Positions 47,401 to 58,429 of a DNA stretch of 64,000 bases are shown here, in pieces (position 1 is the stretch's first letter; every line of letters starts with the position of its first letter). The DNA is taken from positions 8,487,001-8,551,000 of the forward strand of contig CM060465.1 of assembly GCA_030544235.1 (NCBI GenBank). The letters are read 5' to 3'. The notes beneath the pieces were generated by a model. That model saw only the letters and a list, made by a program, of their open reading frames with translations, was not told the DNA's origin and made no database searches. Source of the DNA: Lepturacanthus savala (Eukaryota > Chordata > Actinopteri > Scombriformes > Trichiuridae). A program made the position numbers and the translations under genes.

Positions 47401-50400
47401 GCCATTGGCTCATAAATTGTCCCCTGAGAGCATAGAGGAATCAACGGGCCAGAGTGTGAAGGAGGCAGATGAACCTGTGGAGGCCATGGAGGTGTCGGCG
47501 GGGTCAGAAAGTACGTCATGTGTCCAGATAACGCTGTCTGGCCTCCAAGCTCTCACTGAGGTGCGTACAACAGTCTTGAAGGGCAGCTGGTTGCCCCTTG
47601 AGATATATGTATATATATAGACAGCATTGATTTGACAAGATAGAGCACAAGAGCTACTTCAGGGCTAAGTCCTAAACTATGTCAACTATGACATTTAGGC
47701 TTTTGGTTGCTGCTGATTATAAATGTGGTAGATGGGAAGTAGATGAGGACACATAAAGCAGGTAGATGTTACAGGACAGTGTGGGACAGTCAAACAATAT
47801 AACCACTTTAAAGCATACAGTATAATATCAATCATCATCTGACTGCGTCAGTGTGGCTGTGTGGTTTTAGCGCGTTGCTATGGTACTCAAACCAAACAAG
47901 ATAGTCTGGGAGAAATAAGGAACTATAAGAGCAGGGCAACTGGGTCTAAATATACAGTATGTGGGGGTGGAGGATGTTGTGTATCTATACAGCACACTGT
48001 AAGATAGGATGGGAAATATCTCAGATTTTGGCTGTGATGACTGGGACACCAGTGCGTCAGAGATCATGATGAAACTTGAATGCCGGAGGTGGTTCTCACG
48101 TTACAGGCAGGGCTGTGCATGACATAGACTGTGTGGTCTGTATGAGCACAAGTCCAAACATGAAAGAAGGACACACACATTCCAGAGACACATTCCTCCC
48201 ACACCATTTTTTTTTTTGCTATTAATCATTTATTTGACAGACAGTGAAGAGATATATGAAACACAGGGAGAGATAAGGGTTTGCAACAAAGGTTGCCCCC
48301 CCCCAAAAAAAAAAAAAAAAAAAAAAAAAACTGACTTACAGAAGGAAAGATGATTCCATTGCTGCTGTATTTGAGGTTGCAATTGTTTTAGGACTTTTCT
48401 TTAAAGCGATTACGTTGAAAATATTTTTTGTTGGCAATACATTTTTTATGTCACCTGTTGGCTTCAGGAGGATTGGGAAGGATGTGGTGAATTATGTTGT
48501 AATAGGGGAAAAGTTTATGCATTATAACCCACCAAACTTCTACTGAATTTTTAATTGTTAGACTATAAGAGCTCATCATTTATTAACACATTGTGGGTTC
48601 TTTTGTGAATTGTTGCATGAATAGAGCAGATGTTTGTGGTGAATTTTACATTGTGCAATAGGGAGTTAACTAACATCCAGTTATGTGGTGCACAATGACA
48701 TATAGGAAAGGGAAAGAGAAGTCACCAGAATAAAATTCTGTCCACTTGCAGAGTGACTTTTCATAGTGGAAGTGGAAGTGGAAGTGGAACATGCTGGTGG
48801 TTTAATGTGAATCTTTACAAATGACTAACTGGAGAAAGTCTACAGATTTATTTGAACAATATTTTCTCACATCGTGACATCTATTTACACACACAGCCAT
48901 GTAATGATGACCAGAGTGCCATATTTAGATTGAAGGCAACACCGGTTCCCTTCCATCGAAAGCAGCAACTTCTTTTTTTCTTAGTAGCCACTGGAGGCCA
49001 AACATGTTGTCACGAGGCAGCTTGTGGCGTCTTTACTCTTCCTCATGTATAATAAGTTCGTAAGCAGCAAAAACAGGGCCAGTAAGGGGAAAACCCAACA
49101 CAGTATAAATATTTTCTTGTGTGAATCTGATTTTTTTTAAAGAAAACCAAACACAGATAATGTTCCACTTTTTTTAATTACAATGCCATTTCCTCGCCAG
49201 AACATTGATTCAAATGTGCACAACAGATTAAGGAGAATCAACCATGAATGTGCTGTTTGTGATGAGATCAGCAATCCTTTATACACTCACCCGTTCTTTG
49301 CGTAAATAGCACACCTGTTTCAGACATGTGGGAAATCCCCTGTCCTTGTTTCCACGGGCAAAACACAACCACTAACTGTTACTTGTTGACACAGTTTTGC
49401 CAGATTAACAATTTTATTGCTTAAATCTTAGATATAAAAGTTATTATGATTTTGATAATCCAATGCAGAATTAGGCTGTTTGTTCAGATTCCAAAACATT
49501 TTATTGGTTTGTGTAAACACAGCTACGGTGCACTTGAGCCGCATTGGACGAGTTCCTGAAATAAGCTGACAGGTCATAAAACATTACCAATATTTGTCAA
49601 ACAACTGTTTATCTATTAACTAACAACTGATTAACTTCATTCACAGACTGGCTTCTTGTTCTTCCTGTCTGTCCAAGCATGGAAGAATGTGTTACAATAT
49701 CACATTTGTTAAAATGTGCAACTTCATCCTCCTGTTGATTTATGGTAGAAAATCTTGTCTCAGTCTAAAAGTGTCACTCCACCAAAGGTCACTGCAGTAA
49801 GTCTGTTGTAACAAGCTTCTTAAAACATGACACTAAGATTTAAAACAAAACAATCATGCAAAAAGAATAAAAAGTCATCAGTGTAAATTATGTTTGATGA
49901 AGTTAATTGAGAATGACTCATTATAAATGTTTTTATTTGTTTCCTTTCCATCAGGGAGAAAAGAGGGATTCTCAGATTCTTTTACACCACCAGGATCCAG
50001 ATGGCCTGGCAGCTGCAAGGGATGAGTCTTCACCCAAAGAAGATATATCTGTTTTGCCTCAGACCCAAGCCCCTTTTGAAAAGGAATGCCCGCCGACATC
50101 CACCCTTACTAGTTTGAAAGATAGTCTGGCTCCCCCTTATAGTGCTATCTTAGCAACAGACAGCCATGTCCTCGGTGAGACATCTGCTGAGAGTGTGCGA
50201 GAAGAGGAGATGAGTGTTTATGAGATGGGCAAAGAAGCTGAACCTGACACAGATGAGGCCCGTTCTTCCACTGAATTATGTGAGGAAGAGAAAACTGAAG
50301 TGAAATCAAGCAAACAGCCGTACTCAGATATAAATAGATCTGAGATTACTGAATTAACATCACCTGCGCTGAAAGAGAGAATAGAGATGACACCAGAGCA

Positions 50401-53400
50401 GGTACTTTCACCTCTGTCTGCTATGGAGGTGTACAGTTTAGAGAGAGGTAATTTTGAAGAAGTGGCCAAAAGCACTCCGCTCATTCAGGAAACAAATGTA
50501 GGGTTTCCGCCCACTGTCGCCCCAGAGAGTTTAGAGGCGGCTGACCTAAAAATACTGCAAGAATGCACTCCTTCTGTAGCAGAGGAAGGCTCAGAGGTCC
50601 ACAATCACAGGGCAGCACAGAGTTCAAACTCAGATTTTGGAAGCCATGAGGAGACAAGCAATTCGAAAGAGATATTGTGTTCTGATTTAGAGCAAGATTT
50701 AGAAGTTATCTCGTGGGACAATCTGAAAGTACAAGAGCAGGCGATGTCAGAAAGTAAGAGCACTGAAGCAAAGAATGAGAGCTTAGAGTGTGAAATGGAG
50801 ACAGAGGAGAAAGTTCAGGGAAAAGGGGAGGAAATAGATGACTCAAAGATCCTTTCAGTAACACAAAAGAAGGAAGGTAATGCTAATGTTTTAGAAGAAC
50901 CTAGTAATGTTGCACATCAAGAGGATGAATCAAAGATCCTTTCAGTAACACAAAAGAAGGAAGGCAATGCTGATATTTTGGAGGAACCTGGCAATGTTCC
51001 ACATAAAGAGGATGAATCAAAGGTTCTTTCTATAGCACAAAAGAAGGAAGATAATAACGTTATGTGGGAACCCAGTAATATTGCACATCAAGATGACAAG
51101 AAACAGTTGGATTGGCCCTCAGACAAAGTTCCACAAATCCAAATATCCTCATGTTTTGAAGATATTGAACCAGCTGTGCCAGATTCAAGCCTAAATCAAG
51201 ATTTTGTAATCCCAGAAATTGAAATAATGGTGCCTGAACTCAAAGAGAGCACTCTGGCACAAACTGTTTTGGTACTCAACAAGACAGAATCAAAGCCTGA
51301 TTCTTTTCTGCAAAAACATGATGCAACAATCCAAGAACAGAGTTTGTCAGATTTGTTGCCCACACAGAAAGGCATGCAGAGCGATCATAACCTCACCCCC
51401 ACTCAGAAAGTAAAGGAAGTTGTGCAATTTCATGATGAGACAGAAATGTTTGAACAGGAGCAGAAATGTGTGAAAAGCATAGAGCAGCTCCCTCAGATGG
51501 ACTACGGAACAATTCCTGTTATAAACGTTTCATGTACTGATGACAGGGAGGACAGTGCAACCCATGTTTTAGACACACCGATGCCTTTTGAAACTCCAAT
51601 ACTGCCTTTGTTCGTTGTGCCACCAATCGCTGTCACTTGTCACGAAAGTGATTTCAGGCCGCTCTCACAGTGTGAGTCAACAGAAACAGTAACTTCAGCT
51701 GTCACGAAAAGGGGAACAAAGCATGATTTTGCTAACAATATACCTGCTAAGCCAGAAAAGAGCGAAGCGAACCACGAAGAAATGGCAGAAAAAAGTATAA
51801 CAGAAAACACTTCCTCTATGCTATTTGAAGCTCCTACGCCAATGGTCGGAGACAGTTTACCACTGTTGAGCAAAACAACTGAAGACAACATTGTTGAAAT
51901 ATTGAAAACAAAACCTCTAAAAGAATCCAAGGTAGAGAACTCTGTGAGTGTCGAAGACCTCCTTAGAAATAGATCCTCGGTTGAGAGACTGACCTTCAAA
52001 CCCCCAGCACATCCATCACTGAGTCCATCTAGTCTGCGTAAATTTATGTCCAAGGTTCCTACAGATTCAGACAATGAGTCTGTGACGGCTGTCCCTTTAA
52101 TAACCGTGGGCGACCGTCAGAGTGACAAGGCGGACGAAGATCTGAGCGGAGGATCGACACCAACAACTCCCCTCTCCTGTGAAAGCAGCCCCCGGCTCAA
52201 ACGGAGAGACAGTCTGTCACTCATACGCTCGGCCACACCAGAGGAGTTGGCCTCCGGGGCTCGCCGCAAGATTTTCATCCCAAAAACAAAAGAGGATGGC
52301 GAGGGTATTGGTGTTCTAGATACTCAAACCAAAAAGGAAACCCCGTACATGTCGCCTGGTCAAGCCCGCAGAGCAGCACTACTACTACAAGCCCCTATGG
52401 GACAGAACACGCCACCAATGGAGAGGCGCTCGCCACTGCTGAGCCGCAGGAAGGCCACCCTGGAGGTGCCAAAACTCCTGGAGGAGACTCCAACAGAAGA
52501 GCCAGTCAGCCCCAAGCAGGAGGAGAAACCCGCTGAAAAGAAGCTAGACCCACTGAAAGGTAAGAAAGTCTATTATCTCAACATTAAACAAATATATGAA
52601 GTAAAAGTACCATCTTTGCTAGGTAAACAACAGTTTTCACAAAATATGTCATAATAATAATGATTCTGTAAGAGACTGCATACAACTCCTGAGCCTACAT
52701 TGTAATCGGAACGCTGGCTCTCGAGAAAGTGGAATCATTTAGAAAGTGTCCACTCTGCAGCAGAGTATTTATTTACCGTGGGCCTCCGTGCTGGGCACCC
52801 CCTCTTCTGTCACACACCAACAGCACCCCAGGTCATCCGTAAGATCAGGGGAGAGCCTTTCCCGGATGCCTCCGGACACCTGAAGCTGTGGTGCCAGTTT
52901 TTCAATGTGCTCAGCGACTCCACCATTAAGTGGTACAGAGATGAAGAGGAAATTCTCGAGGTGCAGAGAAGGTAAACCTCTGTTATGTCTTATTCCCTCT
53001 CTAAGCATCCATGAAACAGATCAAATGCAATACCAGGTGAAGTTTAATTTGTTTATCACTGCTGTTATTCTGAGGAATCCAGCCAGCATGGTAGATTCCA
53101 CATATGAAACGATAATTGTACAATTGAACAGGATTTATTTGGTGTGGCATTAGAGAGCATCTCCTTCTGTCATTCTCATGTTCTCACAGCAGAGATGTTT
53201 ATCTCATGTGACGATGAACCCTGCAGCTGTGACACAGGGAGGTGGACCTCTGGCGAGACAGAGTCGCTGTAACCTGACACAATATTTTTCCAATCTCTAG
53301 GGGGCATAAAAAGTCTATATATGTGCTATTGGTTGCTGTGTCAGCAGACCGCTGCCACACAACTTGACCACCTGTGTCATAGTGACATCTTGTGGGTTGT

Positions 53401-56080
53401 TGTGCTCATTGCAATTTCTGATGAACCAATAAGCTTGTTGTGTTTTTGTCCTCAAGTGGGGGAGATGAGAGCCAAGTAGCACTGGCTATTGTGCTGGCAT
53501 CAGCCCAGGACTGTGGAGTGTATGGCTGTACGATTAAGAATGAATACGGGACTGACACCACCGACTTCCTCCTCAGTGTCGACAGTAAGATGCAAGACAC
53601 CTGAAGAATCAGTTTGAAACCTAAATCGAATCATGTCAAGTCGTTGTGTTTTTTATGAGTTTTTCCGTGTTTTCTCTTTTACAGTCCTGTCTGATATACT
53701 ACTCAAAGATGATTTGGAAGGTAAATATTTCAATTAGATATGCACTATAGTCCCGGTTTGGGGAGGGATTCACACAAATAATTTGTAAACATGGTCTGAA
53801 CAACAGACTAATTAAATTTATGAAAAATAAATAAATGCATGAAAATAAATAAATGTCAAATCAATATTTAATTTATGAAACAGTTGTGAAAATCCATTGT
53901 GTGCAGGGATGTGAAATGTAGGTTCAGTTTGATAACAGTATATTTTGGATATTCAGTAGGACAGCAGCTTCTTGAAAGAGCTGTTCATGTGTCTGCTGGT
54001 GGAGGTTTTTAATTTCCTGAGGGAAGCAGGTCTGAAGGCCAATGACGCACTCTGACCTATTAATGGCCTGTTTGGTTGCTGTGCTCTACCAAACCTGTGA
54101 AGGATGATGTAAACATCTGTTTTTGTTTCCATCTTCCTATAGTCGGAGAGGAGATAGAGATGACCCCACTACTGTTCCCCAAAGGGATTTCCGATGGTGG
54201 CAACTGGGGCAGCAAATACTTTGGCCGCATCATGACCGAGACAGTGCACGTTGGGGAAGGCTCCACCCGCAAGGCCAGCAGAGTGAAGGTCATTTACGGC
54301 CTGGATCCCGTCTTTGAGTCTGGAACCACCTGCATTATCAAAGTGAAAAACCCCATCGCCTACGGGACCAAGGAGGAGAGACACCTCACAGAGAGGAATC
54401 TAGAGATTACGAGACAAGTGAGTAGTAGTAGAAACTAGAAAAGCACTCTGAGAGCGTAAATCTCCACCAAGCGTATTGTGACTCACACCCAACATTGATG
54501 TGTGTGTGTTTGTGTGTCTGCGTACGCACAAGCGTGTGTGTGTGTGTGTGTGTTACACTGACATGTTATGGACTAGTCCATTTCATTCTGAAAATAGAGT
54601 GAGTGCGTGTGTGTGTGTTTAAGTTTTTTTTTTTTTTAAGGTTGGTTGAGGGCCCTCCTACTACAGCTGCTGGTGGGGGGGTCCCAGGCAGCCGCCTACC
54701 TATGCCTCTATGTTAAATTGCCTATGGGCGTAGTCAAAGTCCTCTCTTAGTGTCTCTGGTGTAGTGTGCAAAGAAAACAAGCTATGCAGGTACAAGATAT
54801 CACCACAGGGTGGCCCCAAATGACGGCGCCTGTTTGAAGGTCCAGTTACAGCAATGTTACCAAACAACAGTGATCCAGAAACCAGGATGTCTTCCAGAGA
54901 ATTACCAAAATGTAATCATCTGTTTATGATACCATTCCCAACATTTGCTGAAGATTTGCCAAAAATCCAGCAAATACTTTTTGAGATCTTTTGCTAACAA
55001 ACAAACAGACAGACAGGCAGAGGAAATAATGTTTAACAATCTTCTCACAAAAATAATCCTAGTGATTATCCCTACTGTATATTCAACTTTTCTTTTTTTT
55101 TGTTTCCAGGAGTGCAAAATCCAAAACCTGATTCGAGAGTACTGTAAAATCTTTGCAGCTGAAGCAAGAGTTGTTGAGAACTTTGGCCTTTCACTAGAGT
55201 AAGAATCATATCTAATATACAGCAAATCTGCTGATTTCTAACAAAGTAAAAAAAATGCACATGATTGTGATCGTCACTATTTTTTCCCCTCTGATAACCA
55301 CAGAGTGATTCCTCAGTATTTGATGTACCGGCCTGCAAACTCTGTGCCATATGCCACGGTGGAGACTGATCTCAACGGTGACTTCTTCAAATATTGTGTG
55401 ATGGATCCTAAAGGCAAATTAGTTACACAAACTGTGTCTGAGCTGGAGCAGAAATGCTGCACCTTCCAGCATTGGATCCATCAGTGGACGCATGGCAACT
55501 TACTGGTCACTAGGATGGAGGGTAAGCCACATAAATCCATGCACAACACCATTAAAAAAGTGATGCTTTACTGTGTCTGTTAATATTAAAGGTCCTCTGT
55601 TCTTCATTTTGGCAGGTGTTGAAATGAAGATTACTAATATCAGAGTTGTGACGAAGTCAAAAGGGTTTGTGTCTCAATCAGTAAATACAGATATTTTGGG
55701 TTGCTTACTGTTAGAATGGCTGCAATAAAGAAGCTGTCTGTCTGATTTTCAGATACCAAGGACTAACAGACTGTGGCTCTCCTGAAGTATTTGAACAGTT
55801 CCTTGCACAGCATCAGTGCAACTACTTCTGTGGACTCCTTGGCCTGCGCTCAGTGAAGACTATGGACAGTCAGCAGTCCACAAAGATCAAGGGCTCCAGG
55901 AGCCCCCTGCTCAACCGCAAGCTGAGTCCACAGCTGCAGCGGAAAGGACACAGCCCTCAGATGTCTAGAAAGGCAAATCCTAGCCCGAAGGTGGCTAGAA
56001 AAGTCCAGGAGACAGAGGACAATAAATCAGGTGCCAAACTCAGGCAGACAGAAACTCTTGATGTTCTTGAAACAAGCTAG
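44470..56080 (+). CDS. alpk3: Alpha-protein kinase 3 (muscle alpha-kinase family protein)
   Basis: Large sarcomere-associated protein needed for heart muscle structure in mammals. Fourteen coding exons: 44,470-44,609, 45,416-45,448, 45,791-45,912, 46,047-46,164, 46,258-47,560, 49,955-52,559, 52,824-52,971, 53,457-53,584, 53,685-53,720, 54,143-54,417, 55,110-55,198, 55,304-55,521, 55,616-55,664, 55,753-56,080. All phases close, giving 1,863 residues against about 1,700-1,900 in human. The order is: Ser/Arg-rich start (MTSRRPMTRSFSGNG), first Ig domain (exons 3-5: CVVSGYPAPELKWYKDD, RYCGLPKYEI), two long low-complexity Glu/Lys-rich exons, second Ig domain (exons 7-8: LKLWCQFFNVLSDS, YGCTIKNEYG), then an alpha-kinase domain from VGEEIEMTPLLFPKG to the zinc-site HQCNYFCGLLGL, and a basic Ser/Pro tail. 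The match to ALPK3 (RPANSVPYAT, REYCKIFAAEAR) is much better than to ALPK2. The ATG has A at -3. A candidate poly(A) signal is AATAAA at 57,312. Confidence 0.96.
46702..46741. other. alpk3: Perfect 16-bp inverted repeat inside an alpk3 coding exon
   Basis: GTTAACTCCAGCATCT at 46,702-46,717 is exactly inverted at 46,726-46,741, with an 8-base loop. It lies in frame within alpk3 exon 5. Confidence 0.9.
47561..49954 (+). other. alpk3: alpk3 intron 5
   Basis: This is the longest alpk3 intron, between the donor after ...LQALTE and the acceptor before GEKRDSQ. It holds no coding sequence I can support, and includes a C9/A26 homopolymer run at 48,296-48,330. The reading frame running on past 47,560 to 47,620 is intron. 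Confidence 0.7.
48296..48330. repeat. C9/A26 homopolymer junction
   Basis: Nine C followed by twenty-six A in alpk3 intron 5. Such runs are error-prone in sequencing, so the exact lengths should be treated with care. Confidence 0.9.
50843..51100 (+). repeat. alpk3: Three 87-bp tandem repeats inside alpk3 exon 6
   Basis: Three in-frame units of 29 codons (the last slightly shorter) begin SKILSVTQKKEGNA, SKILSVTQKKEGNA and SKVLSIAQKKEDNN. Successive starts are at 50,843, 50,930 and 51,017. The first two are almost identical at the DNA level. Confidence 0.9.
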
Positions 56081-58429
56081 GGGGGGAAACAATGCCTCGT
56101 TTGTGTTTGGACTGGGTATTAGCAAGGACTTCACAATATGATGCGTATGCATGATTCATGGAACACGATATAAATGTAATACATATTGAGAACGGAAGAT
56201 ACAACCTCCCGAATACCACCTTGGTACTCTAATATATAATGTGATGTACCTATTAGAGTACTCAGGTAGTAATATCTATATTTGGAGGAGCACCATATAA
56301 CTGCAACTGCAACCTGTGCTGCATGTTATATCCACCTCTCTCGAAAAAAAATGTCTATATATATTTTTAAGTCGATATTTGGCATTTTTGCATCAATGAA
56401 TTATCACAATATATTGTAATATTTTAAGCACATCGCATTTTTGTGAAGATATTATTGCTGTTTATGGTGTAGAATTACCTGCTTATTTCCGGTTACTAGC
56501 CAGCAAGGACTTGAAGATTATAAAAAATTACTGGTTTGTTGTATTGTGAATTTACTGTGATTTTCTCAGTAGCCATTACAGCTACATGAGACATCCAACT
56601 CATGGCAAGTCAGTTAACTTCTTGCAGTAGTTAGCCTATATGTTTTTATGAGAATGTGTGGAGCGATGGGCACAGGGTTTTTACCTCACAGCTCCGAGTC
56701 GCCAAACAGCGAAATCAGAGAGAGACATTAGAATTGCCTAATGACTATTAAATAGTTTGAAACACTTTCTTCAGAGTCTTATCAGCTCTATGAGTGGACA
56801 AACAGCTCTTCACACAAAATTGGTCACCTCAAAATAATCATAAGTGAAAAAATCCAAAACACACTGCAAAAATTTGCAGTAGATCTTTTCTTTTATCGAA
56901 GAGATGTCAGCATTTGTTCTGTTGTGCATCAGTTTAAAGAATTGTGAAAGAAAATCCATATCCGTATTAGACACTGCATGTTCATCTGTGATGCACATTA
57001 TGTGTGTAGGGCATGAAGCTGATTTTGGAGATGTTTCTGTAGTTGTGGTTAGCATTAAAGATGCCTATGCAGTGTTTCTTTATGCCCCCAAATTTCAGAG
57101 CAAATCTAAGCTCATTTTGTGAAAGTACAGCACCATTTTGAGGTCAAAGATGTTTGTGTGTACTTTTTTGGCATTAGTTTGTAGTAGTTTCTAGGTATTT
57201 ATTAGTATATGTTAATGATAGTGTCTGCATAATTGCTTTAACAGTCCTCTTACAGTATTATGCCAGAATACATGCTAGTGAATACAACCAACAAAGCAGT
57301 CAGGGGCTTAAAATAAACTCTTTAAATACAATATGGCTATGCTCATTTACATTCAAACACACAAGTATGTTTCCAGGAACAAGGACTGCTGCTGCATGAG
57401 ATCCACACTGTTATTTGGACCTGACCTATGGACTGTGGGATAAAAACACACTGGAAAAATAAGCCAAAAGAGCTGACTCTACAAGTTGTTCTACAAGTGA
57501 CAATAATGACAATAGTTTATTAGTAATAAGCAGGCCAATCTTTCATGTTGCCTTTTTATAATTCACAAACCCAGAATTGGGGATATAAACAAATAAAAAC
57601 AAATCAGTTACCTCATGTTGTTGCACAGGACAATAGGTCAATTCCAGCAGTCATTTACATTTTACAACTAATACCTAACTGGAAGGAAGCCTTAGGGATT
57701 TCTGCAATGGAGTATTGGTTAATGATCAATTAAGAGTCTACAAATGAGTCCAAATAGCCCCACATAACTAACAAGTTCACTTGAAGTACATGAGGAAATG
57801 TTTCTGAAAGAAAAGAAAATACATATTTTAAATGAGATATTTATGATTCAAAAAATAAGTAAATGTTTGCCAGAAGATGATGGTGAAAACACTGTAATTC
57901 AAAGGTGTGATGTCATGCAAGCAAATCCTTGTATTGTGTATGTGTTCATAATGTCAAAGGACTAAATATAAGTGGTGCGGAAAGTATAGTAAACGTGTGA
58001 GTGTGTGAGTGAGTGAGTAAGTGACAGGAAAGAAGAAAATGTGTGTTGTTTTTGTTTGTTACACTGTGCCAGCTATTTTTTTAAATAAAATTCTAAAACG
58101 TGTGTTCAAGTATGATTCACTTTTTCCTTTCGAAAAGTTTTTATTTTTTTCAAAAGGTATGACTTTAATTAGCAAAGACAAAATAATAAAGTCTCACTCA
58201 GTTTTATTTGAAACATTTTACATTCATCAGACTGCTGATTCCTGAATATTTACTGAAATATGTTTGTTAAGGAGTGTACATTTAATCCTCAGCGTTAAAT
58301 AAAAGACATCTGAATTAGTGTAAGACACAAAAGGCACATTTATGTTTAAAATATATATAAGAAAAGTGTTTCTTCTTTTTACATTAACTGTGACAGACAT
58401 GGAGAAACATGTAACTGAACTTTTTTCCT
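56081..58429. other. Convergent 3' region between alpk3 and slc28a
   Basis: This interval contains the presumed long 3' untranslated region of alpk3 (candidate AATAAA at 57,312-57,317) and the shorter one of slc28a (candidate AATAAA on the minus strand at 58,208-58,203). No other gene is seen. The two candidate ends do not overlap. Confidence 0.5.

Noticed and set aside
52560..52654. Continuation of alpk3 exon 6 to the stop after 52,650
   Set aside because: A consensus donor at 52,560 joins in phase to the Ig exon at 52,824; the read-through is intron.
44470..56080. ALPK2 as the identity of the alpha-kinase gene
   Set aside because: The N-terminal RYCGLPKYEI Ig domain, GVLEVGTMNEYKIHQRFF and the kinase blocks fit ALPK3; the SLC28 neighbour agrees.
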